From positions 1 to 64,000 of the forward strand of contig PHCH01000001.1 in the NCBI GenBank assembly GCA_002840785.1: a DNA stretch of 64,000 nucleotides, given 5' to 3'. The notes beneath the pieces were generated by a model. That model made no database searches and was not told the DNA's origin. It saw only the letters and a program-made list of their open reading frames with translations. Below are positions 28,605-38,724 of this stretch, piece by piece (the stretch's first letter is position 1; each line of letters opens with the position of its first letter). This DNA comes from Betaproteobacteria bacterium HGW-Betaproteobacteria-4 (lineage in GTDB: Bacteria; Pseudomonadota; Gammaproteobacteria; Burkholderiales; Rhodocyclaceae). Made by a program: the position numbers and the translations under genes.

Positions 28605-29366
28605 ATGAAAACGACCGTGTATTCCAGCTTGGCTGGCAAGGTTTGCTGGGTATCGGGCGCGGCCAGCGGTATCGGCCACGCCATTGCGAAAGTCCTCGCC
28701 GCCAGCGGTGCCACCATCATCGTTGCCGATCTCGAGGAGTCGAGCGGTAACGCTGTCGTAAACGACCTGCTGAGCCAGGGAGCCACGGCCGTTTTCATCC
28801 GGACTGACGTCCTTAGCGACGAATCCGTGCGCTCAAGCATCGACGGTGCAGTTGAGCGCTTCGGAAAGCTTGACGTGATCGTCAACGGAGCCGGCAAAAC
28901 AAGCATCGATTGCTACGACGATTTCGAGCGCAACGTCGACATGTTCCTTCTCGGAACCTGGCGTGCGATGCGAGCCGGCATCCCGCATCTGGTACGTTCG
29001 GGCGGGGGATCGGTCATCAACATCGACTCGATTGCGGGCGTAACCGGCTCGATCGGCCCGGCCGGCTACGGCCCTGCCAAGCATGGTGTCATTGGTGCCA
29101 CCAAGGATGCTGCGCTCAAATACGCCAAGGACGGCGTGCGCGTAAACGCCGTATGCCCGGGCTACATCGAGACACCGATGACTGCCCGCAATCGCCCATC
29201 GGAGGCCGAGAGCAAGGCCTTGATCACCGAGACGCTCCGCGTCCCTATGGGGCGCTGGGGGCAACCCGAGGAGATCGCGGCAGCCGTTGCCTTTCTTCTA
29301 TCGGGCGATGCCTCGTTTATCACCGGAACTGCTCTCATCGTCGACGGCGGCCTCACGGCACGCTGA
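28605..29366 (+). CDS. SDR family oxidoreductase
   Basis: CWVSGAASGIGHAIA, YGPAKHGVIGATKDAAL, VCPGYIETPM, GTALIVDGGLTA. Confidence 0.85.
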   Translation: MKTTVYSSLAGKVCWVSGAASGIGHAIAKVLAASGATIIVADLEESSGNAVVNDLLSQGATAVFIRTDVLSDESVRSSIDGAVERFGKLDVIVNGAGKTSIDCYDDFERNVDMFLLGTWRAMRAGIPHLVRSGGGSVINIDSIAGVTGSIGPAGYGPAKHGVIGATKDAALKYAKDGVRVNAVCPGYIETPMTARNRPSEAESKALITETLRVPMGRWGQPEEIAAAVAFLLSGDASFITGTALIVDGGLTAR

Positions 29367-29408
29367 CACGCAGGAGTAGCGCGGTGTGACTTATCTATTC
29401 GAGGATAC

Positions 29409-31001
29409 ATGAATCGATTCAATAATATACACCTGAAGCACGTGCTCTTCGCCGCGTCCATGACCCTGGGCCTCGCTCCGTTCGCACACGCAGTCGACGG
29501 CAATGGCGTCGGCGAGGATGCTGAACAGTTCGACACCAGTTGGCCCTCGTACAACAACGACTACGCAAGCCAGCGTTTCTCGATGCTGAACGAGATCGAC
29601 GCGAAGAACGTCGCCGGTCTCAAGGAGATCTGTCGCCTCGAACTTTCGGACGGCGGCTCCCTGCAGTCGGGGCCCATCGTCGTCGATGGCACGCTATACG
29701 TGACGACGCCGCTCGACACCCTAGCCGTCGACCCCACTAACTGTAAAACGATCTGGAAGGTCACCCGGAAGCCGGTTGCACACATGCCCTTCGTCGTGAA
29801 TCGCGGTGCAGCCTATGCGGATGGAAGGATCATCCGCGGCACGCCCGATGGGCACCTTCTGGCGCTCGATGCGAAGACGGGCGAGGTACTGTGGGATAAT
29901 CAGTTCACTGACACGTCGTACGGCGAATTCCCATCCGGTGCTCCCGTGGCCTGGCAAGGCATCGTGTATGCCGGCGTCACTGGCAGCGAATGGGGTGCGC
30001 GCGGTCGCGTTGTCGCGCTTGACGTCCGAACCGGGCGCGAGCTGTGGCGCTTCAACACGATTCCCCGCGGCAAGGAAGTGGGCGCCGAGACATGGAAGAA
30101 GCCCGACTCGACGCGCATCGGCGGCGGCGGCGTCTGGAGCTCTTTCACGGTGGACTTGCGTGACGGCGAGTTGTTCGTGAGCGTCGGCAACCCGAACCAG
30201 GACTTCGTTCCGGACACGCGCCCGGGCGACAACCTGTTCACCAATTCGCTTGTGGTACTCGACGCCCGGATGGGTAGCCTGAAGTGGTGGTACCAGGCTG
30301 TGAAGCACGATGCCTGGGATTACGATCTTGCTTCACCGGCGGTGCTGTACCAGTCCAAGGCGGACTTTCGCGATCTCGTCGCGGTCGCCGGCAAGGATGG
30401 CTACCTTCATGGCGTGGACCGAGTGACCCACAAGTTGTTGTTCAAGACGGCCACGACGACCCAGTACAAAGAGGCGGCAGCCCCGACCGAGAAGGGCGCC
30501 CGGCATTGCCCCGGTATTATGGGGGGCACCCAGTGGAACGGCCCGGCGTACGACGTAGTGAACCATCAGCTCATGGTTGGCGCTGTCGACTGGTGTTACG
30601 TTTCCTCCAGGACGGGCCCTGATTTCGTGCGCAACGCGGTGCGTTACGGCGGCAAGTCCATCCCGGCGCCCGGCGAAAAAGCCACGGGCTGGATTACGTC
30701 TATGGACGCCGACACGGGTGCGGTGAAGTGGCGATATCACACGGAGGCGCCGGTCGTGTCGGCCATCACGCCTACCGCCGGCGGCATCACTTTCGCAGGC
30801 GACACCGGCGGCAATTTTCTCGCACTGGATAGCAAAACCGGTGAAGTTCTCATGGCGAAGAAACTCGATGGCGCACTGGGTGGCGGCATCGTTACCTATG
30901 CCGCTAAGGGCAAACAGTTCGTCGCTGCGGTTACTGGCAACATCTCGCGAGTAACGTTCGGCGGCGCAGGCAACCCCAGCCTTGTCCTCTTCGGGCTATG
31001 A
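29409..31001 (+). CDS. PQQ-dependent alcohol dehydrogenase (periplasmic quinoprotein)
   Basis: Signal peptide; WPSYNNDYASQRFSML; repeated W-motifs (GHLLALDAKTGEVLWDNQF, GRVVALDVRTGRELWRF, WDYDLASPAVL). Confidence 0.85.
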   Translation: MNRFNNIHLKHVLFAASMTLGLAPFAHAVDGNGVGEDAEQFDTSWPSYNNDYASQRFSMLNEIDAKNVAGLKEICRLELSDGGSLQSGPIVVDGTLYVTTPLDTLAVDPTNCKTIWKVTRKPVAHMPFVVNRGAAYADGRIIRGTPDGHLLALDAKTGEVLWDNQFTDTSYGEFPSGAPVAWQGIVYAGVTGSEWGARGRVVALDVRTGRELWRFNTIPRGKEVGAETWKKPDSTRIGGGGVWSSFTVDLRDGELFVSVGNPNQDFVPDTRPGDNLFTNSLVVLDARMGSLKWWYQAVKHDAWDYDLASPAVLYQSKADFRDLVAVAGKDGYLHGVDRVTHKLLFKTATTTQYKEAAAPTEKGARHCPGIMGGTQWNGPAYDVVNHQLMVGAVDWCYVSSRTGPDFVRNAVRYGGKSIPAPGEKATGWITSMDADTGAVKWRYHTEAPVVSAITPTAGGITFAGDTGGNFLALDSKTGEVLMAKKLDGALGGGIVTYAAKGKQFVAAVTGNISRVTFGGAGNPSLVLFGL

Positions 31002-31008
31002 GCGCGCG

Positions 31009-31374
31009 ATGCGAGTGCACCTCCCCCTCGTGCTGGCCGTCCTAGGGTTGAGCGGTCTGTTCAACCCGGTTCGTGCCCAGGACGCGCCCGGTGCGGCAGC
31101 GGCCACAGCGGCACCGGGCGTTGCCGCACCGGGCGGCGACGTCAATGCCTTGCGAGGCAAGCGGGCCTTCCAACGCTACTGCGTGGTATGCCACGGGGCA
31201 CGCGGCGAGGGCGGCATCGGCCCTACGCTGCAGGGGGTGGCGACTCGACTGGGCGAGGACGCCATCCGGCATCAGGTACACGAGCCTCGCGGCACGATGC
31301 CTCGTCTGTATCCCAGTCCGGTCGACGAACCGATGCTGGGTGATCTCGTCGCTTTCCTGTCCCAACTGAAGTAG
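31009..31374 (+). CDS. c-type cytochrome
   Basis: Signal peptide; GKRAFQRYCVVCHGARGEGGIGPTLQG (CxxCH). Confidence 0.85.
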   Translation: MRVHLPLVLAVLGLSGLFNPVRAQDAPGAAAATAAPGVAAPGGDVNALRGKRAFQRYCVVCHGARGEGGIGPTLQGVATRLGEDAIRHQVHEPRGTMPRLYPSPVDEPMLGDLVAFLSQLK

Positions 31375-31434
31375 TGAACGGTGCCCATCACGGGAGCACA
31401 GACCACTCCACCCCAGAATCGCTGAAGGAAAACC

Positions 31435-32394
31435 ATGAAAACGCTCATTATCGGAGCTACGGGCTATGTTGGATCCCGTATCGCCCAAACCTTTCTGTCG
31501 CATGGGAGTGAGACTTATGGGCTTGCGCGTAACGACAAGAACAAGGAAGCACTTTCGGCCGCAGGCATCACGCCCTTCGAAGGCGATCTTGCGGCGGTCA
31601 GTAAGCTTGCAGGCCGTCTGGATGGCTTCGACACCTTGGTATTTGCTGCAACCATCCCATTCGAGGATGAGCAAAAAACCATCAGTGAAGTGCTGGGCGC
31701 CTTCGCCAAGCCCGGACGTTCGCTGATCTTCATCTCGGGTTCGGGCGTCGTCTCGACGCCGGCGCGGGACGGAGCCTGGAATGACTACACTGCGGCAGAG
31801 GATTCGCCGTATCCGTTCGAGCCAATGCGTAACCGCAAGGTGCGCTTGGTGACGGAAAAGCTGATCAGCGATGCCGCATCTAGTGGACTGAGATCCTTTA
31901 TCCTGCGTCCGCCGCTCATCTGGGGGCATGCTGGAAGCATCCAGGTGCCGCAGTTGTTCGAATCCGCACGCAAGACGGGCTCCGTATGCTATCTCGGGCA
32001 GGGGCTGAATCTTTATTCGCACATCCACGTCGATGATGTTGCACTCGTTTCGCGTCTGGCTTTCGAGAAAGGTACTCCCGGCAGTATCTACCACCTCGTT
32101 GCCGGGGAGGTTAACTTTCGAAGTATTGCTGAAGCCATCGGCGAAGTGACAGGCTGCCCCACACGCAGCCTGAGCTACGAAGAGGCCGTCGAGCTGTGGG
32201 GCGCCGCCTGGGTCGATCTCGGACTGGCAGTCAACAGTCGTGTCAGGTCGCCGAAGACGCGCACCGATCTCGGGTGGACACCGACTCATGTCGATCTTAT
32301 CGAAGACATCCGGAATGGCTCGTATAAGCAGGCCTACGATGCCGCGATGAAGTCTGGCTACTTGCAGAGCTATTCTTGGGGGGCTCACGGCTAG
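31435..32394 (+). CDS. NAD-dependent epimerase/dehydratase family (extended SDR)
   Basis: KTLIIGATGYVGSRIAQTFLSHG; HIHVDDVALVSRLAFEKG. Confidence 0.8.
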   Translation: MKTLIIGATGYVGSRIAQTFLSHGSETYGLARNDKNKEALSAAGITPFEGDLAAVSKLAGRLDGFDTLVFAATIPFEDEQKTISEVLGAFAKPGRSLIFISGSGVVSTPARDGAWNDYTAAEDSPYPFEPMRNRKVRLVTEKLISDAASSGLRSFILRPPLIWGHAGSIQVPQLFESARKTGSVCYLGQGLNLYSHIHVDDVALVSRLAFEKGTPGSIYHLVAGEVNFRSIAEAIGEVTGCPTRSLSYEEAVELWGAAWVDLGLAVNSRVRSPKTRTDLGWTPTHVDLIEDIRNGSYKQAYDAAMKSGYLQSYSWGAHG

Positions 32395-32639
32395 CATAGT
32401 TTTTCGTTCTGTCGCCCGCACACTAAGGATAACGAAACCCGTTCGCTTGAAGAGTCGTTTGGAGCTCTCGCCCAAATTGAATTTCAGGGTGCTAGGGTGC
32501 TATTCGCAACCTCTAGTCGTCACGCAACAACAATCATGTTATCTGGTCCTCAACACCCCAGATTGAATGCAAACATAATTTTTCGATTATTAAAAGTGCC
32601 GGGGCTCCCTAGCGTGATCTTCCTCCAGGCTTTGGACCA

Positions 32640-33101
32640 TGATTCGGTCCTTAGACGCTTTTCGCGTTGAGCGGACAAAAGTGTCTGGCAGGCCCTTTTT
32701 GCCACGCTTTGCGAGATCGCAGACGTCGAGGAAGTTTGATTGCCCCACACCCCTTTTGCCTGTTCACGATCTTCTGAGCAAAAGCACCAGAAAGGCGAGA
32801 TGAATGAACTGTAGGCTGGTGTTGAGTTGCGTTCGAATTTTTTCCACCGACGGCGGCATTTCTCGATCCTGTCGAATGATCGTTCAACTACCCAGCGCAG
32901 CGGCATAACAGCAAAGGTATGCAGTTCGCTACGTTTGGCGATTTGAACCTCGGCACCGAGCAGTTCTTCAATAGCACAGACAAATGGCTGACCGATATCC
33001 CCGCTATCGGCCAAGATGCTTTGAACGGCTTGTAAATCAGCAGCGCTACTGCTCAAGGCCAGCAAAGCCCCCTTGTGCTCAGTCACTTCGCCCGTCGTCA
33101 C
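32640..33101 (-). pseudogene. IS5-like transposase remnant
   Basis: FAVMPLRWVVERSFDRIEKCRRRWKKFE = conserved DDE C-terminal segment; disrupted. Confidence 0.65.
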
Positions 33102-33253
33102 AGCAATGGCATGAGGGCACCGTTGCTGCCGCGCATGGGGTACGGTCGGTGTCGCTCATGGTCAAGACTACGCGGCGTGCGTTGATTAGCCTCTGATCTT
33201 CCTTAATGTCTGAAGAGGCTCTGAGCATGAAGTGCAACGAACAGGGGGGGGTG

Positions 33254-35685
33254 ATGAAGAAAAGCGGAGAGGTGCCAACGAGCTGGCACATTCGTATAGT
33301 GCAGGTATTTTTCGCGCTCCTGCTGACGGCGGGGGGGGGGGGCTGTGCTGGTTCGGCGCCCAACTCGTTACCGTGGGTGGTTCGCCCTACTATCTAGTCG
33401 CGGGTTTGCTCGTGCTCGGTGCTGCTTTCTACTTGTGGCGGGGCGACCGGCGTGGTGCCTGGCTGTACGGGCTCATGCTGGCGGGGACATGGCTGTGGGC
33501 TCTGTGGGAGGTGGGGTTCGATGGCTGGGCGCTGCTACCGCGCGTGCTCGTGCCGACTGTGCTCGGGCTATGGCTGCTGACGCCTTGGGCTTTTGCGCCT
33601 GGCGATGGGGAAATCCGCCGGTCGTGGCGCATGTTGCGCGCCGGAGCCGTGGTGCTGCTGTTAGGCATGCTCGGGGTCGCCACGATGTGGTGGGAAGCTG
33701 TTGATACTCCGTCGATTGCCGCAACGGCAACGACAACCAGTGCTCTCGTAACGGAAGCATCTGCAGATACGGCTGCGGGCGAGTGGCATCACTACGGCAG
33801 GGATGCCGGTGGTACGCGTTTCTCGCCGCTCGACCAGATCACGCCTGCCAACGTCGCTGACCTGCAGCCCGCTTGGTCAATGCGCACCGGTTACGCAAGT
33901 AATGGAGCGCCCGCACCGTTCGAAGCGACTCCGCTTAAGGTTGGCGACACACTATATTTCTGCACGCCGGCCAATGACGTGTTCGCGTTGGATGCTCAGA
34001 GCGGCGCCACGAAGTGGCACTTCCGGGCGCAGACCGATGAACATCGTGTGGGCTTCAAAGTCTGTCGCGGCGTCGCCTACTATCGTGATCCGGCGGGCGA
34101 TAAGGGGGCGTGTTCTGAGCGCATCATCACGGCAACGATCGACGCGCGCTTGCTTGCCATGGATGCACACACGGGCGAACCGTGCAGCAGCTTCGGCAAG
34201 AACGGCGCGGTCGATCTGCGTCAAGGCATGGGCACGGTCGACAAAGGTTACTACTACACGACCTCGGCGCCGCAGGTGATCCGCGGCAAGGTTGTGTTCG
34301 GTGGCTGGGTCTCGGACAACCAGCATATCGGCGAGCCTTCCGGCGTGATCCGAGCCTTTGATGCGGTGACAGGAAAGTTTGCTTGGGCTTTCGATATGGG
34401 GCGGCCTGACGTCCACGCCGAGCCCGGCCCCGGCGAGCAATACACGGCAGGAACGCCCAATAGTTGGGCCCCGATCAGTGCCGACGAAGCGCTCGGCCTC
34501 GTGTACCTGCCGACCGGCAATTCGGTGCCGGACTGGTACGGCGGGCAGCGCAGGCCGTTCGACGAGCGCTACGGCAGTTCGGTGCTGGCGCTCGACGCGG
34601 AGACCGGCGCACTGCGCTGGTCGTTCCAAACGACGCATCACGACCTGTGGGACTTTGACGTCGCATCGCAACCGACGCTCTACGATATGCTGGTTAATGG
34701 CCAGCGCGTACCTGCACTGATTCTACCGACCAAGCGCGCCGAGATCTTCGTGCTCGACCGGCGAACCGGCAAACCGCTGACCGCTGTCGAGGAGCGAACC
34801 GTCCCAACCTCCACGGTCCCAGGTGAACGCGCCGCACCGACCCAGCCTTTTTCTGTCGGCATGCCCTCTCTGGCAGGCTCGCCGCTTACCGAGAAAATGA
34901 TGTGGGGGCTGACACCGCTCGATCAGGCTTGGTGCCGGCTGGCCTTCAAAAAATCGGTGTATGAAGGTCCGATGACGCCGCCTGCTATCAATCAGCCAAC
35001 GATCGCCTATCCTGGCTACATGGGGGGGATCGACTGGGGTAGTGTTGCTGTGGATCGCGACCGTGACATTCTGATCGCGAACTCGTCGCGCTTGGCGATG
35101 CGCGCGATGTTGATCCCGCGAGCCGAAGCTGACCAGCTCGGCATCAAGCCGATTGCGGAAGGGGTGCACGGCAACGTCGGCGCGGCTTCGGCTCAAGCCG
35201 GTACGCCGTATGCAGTCTCAATCACGCCATTCATGTCGCCGCTGGATGTGCCCTGCCAGCAGCCGCCCTACGGAGTGCTGTCCGCGATCGATATGAAGAC
35301 GCAAAAGCTGCTGTGGGAACAGCCGCTCGGCAGTGGACGCGACAGCGGCCCGCTCGGCATTCCCTCAATGCTGCCGCTGCGCATGGGCGTGCCCAACACG
35401 GGCGGTGCGCTGGTTACGCGTGGCGGGGTGACCTTCTTGTCGGCGACACAGGATAACTACCTGCGCGCGTTCGAGACGAAGACCGGCAGACTCCTCTGGA
35501 AGACGCGGCTGCCGGCGGGTGGCCAGGCAACGCCGATGACTTATCTGTCCCCCGCTGGGCGCCAAGTCGTCGTGCTTTCGGCTGGCGGCCACGCCGTGCT
35601 GCGCAGCAAGACCGGCGACCACGTCGTCGCCTTCGCGCTGCCCGAGGAGGCTGGACGCGCTATGCCCGCGGCGGCCGGACGTTAA
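33254..35685 (+). CDS. Membrane-bound PQQ-dependent dehydrogenase (glucose/quinate type); 5' end out of frame at a G12 tract
   Basis: Membrane N-terminus, DAAGEWHHYGRDAGGTRFSPLDQITPANVADLQPAW, HHDLWDFDVASQPTL; continuous ORF 33232-35685, but the plausible start MKKSGEVPTSW (33254) is in another frame. Confidence 0.8.
33331..33342 (+). repeat. Poly-G tract (G12) within PQQ-dehydrogenase 5' coding region
   Basis: ...GACGGC-GGGGGGGGGGGG-CTGTGCTGG... Confidence 0.95.
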
Positions 35686-35776
35686 CGGCAGGAGAGTTAC
35701 ATCCGAAGCTGCTATTTAATCGGTTGGCGGGATTATTGAACCGTCAACCTTTAACCCGAGCTTCAGTCGTTCCCGC

Positions 35777-35815
35777 GCATGCGGGGAGCCAGTTTGTTCC
35801 TGGGTCCCCGCATGC
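35777..35815. repeat. REP-like palindrome
   Basis: GCATGCGGGGAGCCAGTTTGTTCCTGGGTCCCCGCATGC, 10-bp outer arms plus inner CCAG/CTGG. Confidence 0.7.
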
Positions 35816-35862
35816 ACGCGGACGGATTTGATTGCGGGTGAATAGATCATCTTCTATTTGAC

Positions 35863-36273
35863 TTGATGAAGCATATGACGCAGCTTGATTTTGAAAAAGC
35901 AGTTGCCTTGATTCGGAACTCACCCGCCGGGTTTTATGGGTGGCGTTCTGAAATGATCAATGAAGGCATTGATTCATTGGGGGGAGGCGCTGGCTTGAGG
36001 AATTTCCAGCTTCTCGTGGACAGCGGTAGGGCAATGGGTGTGAGTAGTCAGGCCAATCTGGATTTTGTTCTTCAATTATTAAGCGATCATTTGAGTTCGC
36101 TAAGTAATTCCTTGCAATGCTGGGCCAATGTTTTAAGTGAGGCTGGTTATGCTCATGATGATGCTTTGTTGAATGACGGCACTCCTACCGATATTGACGG
36201 ACAAAAATTAGCTATCGAAGCTCTTGCTGACGAGGTACTTCGATTGAGGTGCTGTCTGGATACGATCGCATAG
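35863..36273 (+). CDS. Hypothetical protein
   Basis: 136 aa ORF; no domain recognised. Confidence 0.5.
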   Translation: MMKHMTQLDFEKAVALIRNSPAGFYGWRSEMINEGIDSLGGGAGLRNFQLLVDSGRAMGVSSQANLDFVLQLLSDHLSSLSNSLQCWANVLSEAGYAHDDALLNDGTPTDIDGQKLAIEALADEVLRLRCCLDTIA

Positions 36274-36339
36274 TTCGCCAAAAATCGAGACTTGTCGTTT
36301 TGGGTCAAGACCTAGACATGGCACATCCCTAGAATAAAA

Positions 36340-36488
36340 GATGTTGTCGGTGGCTGTAGTTTCAATGGCAGTGCACTGGCGTTATTCGGCCAATAAGCCG
36401 GTAGTCGTCTCCTCTAGCGGGGCTCCATCCCTCATATATGTGCCCGCTGGTTTCAATCCCGGTCGCGAAACCGACCGGGATCTTTTTT
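36340..36488 (+). ncRNA. Candidate structured leader/sRNA ending in an intrinsic terminator
   Basis: Hairpin ACTGGCGTTATT-CGGCC-AATAAGCCGGT (36375-36402); terminator ATCCCGGTCG-CGAAAC-CGACCGGGAT-CTTTTTT (36456-36488). Confidence 0.5.
36456..36488 (+). terminator. Rho-independent terminator upstream of ribA
   Basis: 10-bp perfect stem plus T6. Confidence 0.85.
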
Positions 36489-36615
36489 AAGCGCGGTAGA
36501 AGGCATTTATCTCGAGATGGCAATCCACGGCTCATCCCTGCGAGCAGCCGAATAGGCGCCTTCAGTCTCTGTTTGGGTGTGCTTGCTGAAACCCTATCGC
36601 CAGAAGATTAAGACC

Positions 36616-37224
36616 ATGAATGACTACAAGGTTGTATCTGCCAAGTTGCCGACCCAGTGGGCCAATTTTGAACTGTATGCATTCGATTTCGGCTCGGAGC
36701 ACCATCTCGCATTGGCATTGGGTGATATTGGTAAAGACAGCCCTGTTCTGACAAGGATTCACTCGGAATGTCTTACTGGTGATGCATTTTCTAGTCTCAG
36801 ATGTGACTGTAGAAGCCAACTTGAGAATGCCATGGAGATGATTGCCAAGGAAGGCAGTGGCTTGCTGATTTATCTGCGCCAAGAAGGACGTGGAATTGGC
36901 ATCGTCAATAAGGTGAAAGCCTATCGACTGCAAGATTCCGGAGCAGATACGGTCGAAGCAAATATTTCTCTGGGCTTGGGCGTGGACAACCGATCCTATG
37001 GGGTATGCAAATCAATATTCGACTATTTTGGTATCAATTCGATACGATTGATCACCAACAATCCGGACAAAATTGAATCCGTCCGAAAAATGGGAATCAA
37101 TGTGACGCATATCATCAGTAAATCCCAAGTGACCCCCCACAATATCTCATACCTGAGAACAAAGCTTGGCCGAATGGGGCATATGCTCGGACATCTCGAC
37201 GATGCCAATTTCGAGGAGGATTAG
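36616..37224 (+). CDS. ribA: GTP cyclohydrolase II
   Basis: RIHSECLTGDAFSSLRCDCRSQLENAM, GSGLLIYLRQEGRGIGIVNKVKAYRLQD, ITNNPDKI. Confidence 0.9.
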   Translation: MNDYKVVSAKLPTQWANFELYAFDFGSEHHLALALGDIGKDSPVLTRIHSECLTGDAFSSLRCDCRSQLENAMEMIAKEGSGLLIYLRQEGRGIGIVNKVKAYRLQDSGADTVEANISLGLGVDNRSYGVCKSIFDYFGINSIRLITNNPDKIESVRKMGINVTHIISKSQVTPHNISYLRTKLGRMGHMLGHLDDANFEED

Positions 37225-37433
37225 CTCTCCGATATGGCTCGTTTTTAGCAGGCCGTCCAATGATTTTCTGATGCCTCCACCAGCTATTAACTGAATTTAA
37301 CTGATCTTCAGCCGTATTTCAGGTTCTTTTGGAGGAACGGGCGAACTCCGCCTTACGTCGCAAACAATCGCCAGCCGAACAGCGTCGCTATCCCGGTTAA
37401 GTTATATCAAGCGAAGGTGATGAGGGTTTGTAC

Positions 37434-37865
37434 CTACTCTTTCGCCAAGCCAATAAACCGGGTTTTGCGCAGACCGCCGACGGTCTTGCCCCGCCCAAAA
37501 ATCTCTTCAGCCAACTTTCGTTTCTTCAGGCTGACCCCGTAGCCCGCATGCCGAGTCGTGCGGCCATCAAGCGCCGAACCCGATATCGTGGCCGCCACAT
37601 GCGGTGTGACCGTCAACTCGCGCAACGGCCGCTCGAAGTCGGCGGTGTCGTAGCCTTTGTCCGTTTCCAGCTTGCAGCCCGCCTTGGTCGTCCGGGCTGC
37701 AATCTTCAGCGCAGCTTCTCGGTCCGCCGTGCCGGTGGCTTGCGTCGTTTCAACATCAACCACCAAACCGTTACGGTTCGACCGGTTCGCCGTCCCACTC
37801 GGGATCACTGAAGTGGTGATGTGCCCGGACAAAGTCATAAATCGTGAAATGGTCCATCCCATCAA
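37434..37865 (-). pseudogene. DDE transposase C-terminal fragment
   Basis: NRNGLVVDVETTQATGTADREAALKIAARTTKAGCKLETDKGYDTADF..DGRTTRHAGYGVSLKKRKLAEEIFGRGKTVGGLRKTRFIGLAK. Confidence 0.75.
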
Positions 37866-38031
37866 ACAGGCGCGTACCGCGTCCTATGATCTGCTTGAAC
37901 TCGATCATCGAGCCGACGGGGCGCATAAGCACGATGTTGCGCACGTTGCGGGCATCCATGCCGGTGGACAGTTTCTGAGAGGTGGTCAGGATGGTCGGGA
38001 AGGTCTTCTCGTTGTCCCGGAAGGCGTGCAA
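37771..38031 (-). pseudogene. hsdR: Type I restriction endonuclease HsdR fragment
   Basis: FPTILTTSQKLSTGMDARNVRNIVLMRPVGSMIEFKQIIGRGTRLFDGMDHFTIYDFV (helicase motif VI region). Confidence 0.8.
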
Positions 38032-38139
38032 AGACTCATCCCCTTGTGCGCACAGGGTGGGTGGGACGCCACACGTTGCCCCCGGTGCTGCTACTCCAAT
38101 CTTGCCCAGGCACAGCAGAGCCAGGCGGCTCTTGAGGGG

Positions 38140-38293
38140 GGCTAGTAATGCCAGAGCGCACCGGAAAGGGCGGATCGATCAGTCCGTTGATATTGATGAG
38201 TTTGAGGGATTTGCCAATGAATGTCAGTCCAGCGTGGGAGCTCAGGTCGCAGAGCAGTCGATTGATAAGGAAGTCGGTCGTGTTCTCACTCAC
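38140..38293 (-). pseudogene. Transposase N-terminal fragment (IS1380-like)
   Basis: MSENTTDFLINRLLCDLSSHAGLTFIGKSLKLININGLIDPPFPVRSGI. Confidence 0.45.
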
Positions 38294-38633
38294 CTGCAGG
38301 GTGAACTGAACATGGCGGTCAATGGATAGATTTTAATAAATAAGTCAAGCGTCATGATGAATTCACGGATTCAGGTTGCCAGACATCCGTATTGAAATCG
38401 AACGCCCGACTGGGCTGGTGACGGTGAACTGGCTGCTGGAAGGGGGGGTCTATGGCTTTTTCGACGCCTGACATGACACAGCGCGCCAAGCCCCTTGATG
38501 CAGAGCATTGCTGAGCAGCAGTTGAAGTTGACATCATAATTCAACGACCGTAGAATAAAATTCACGAGCAGCAACGCTGCTCCGTCCGACATTGCTCGCC
38601 GGTGACGTTCACCGAACTGAAGGTATTGGGCGC

Positions 38634-38695
38634 CTTGACGCTCAGCCTCTAAGCCGATGGACATTCAGCGTCGACGCAGAGTCCTGTTGGGATCG
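38634..38695 (+). repeat. 62-bp direct repeat, copy 1
   Basis: CTTGACGCTCAGCCTCTAAGCCGATGGACATTCAGCGTCGACGCAGAGTCCTGTTGGGATCG; matches copy 2 at 53/62 positions. Confidence 0.85.
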
Positions 38696-38724
38696 AACTT
38701 AGCGAACATTAATAAGGAAGAAAT

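Noticed and set aside
35761-35830. CRISPR array
   Set aside because: Only one repeat-like unit, no regular spacers, no cas genes in the window (mCpol is not a CRISPR-Cas locus).
36290-36615. FMN riboswitch upstream of ribA
   Set aside because: No recognisable RFN conserved core; reported only as a generic structured RNA.
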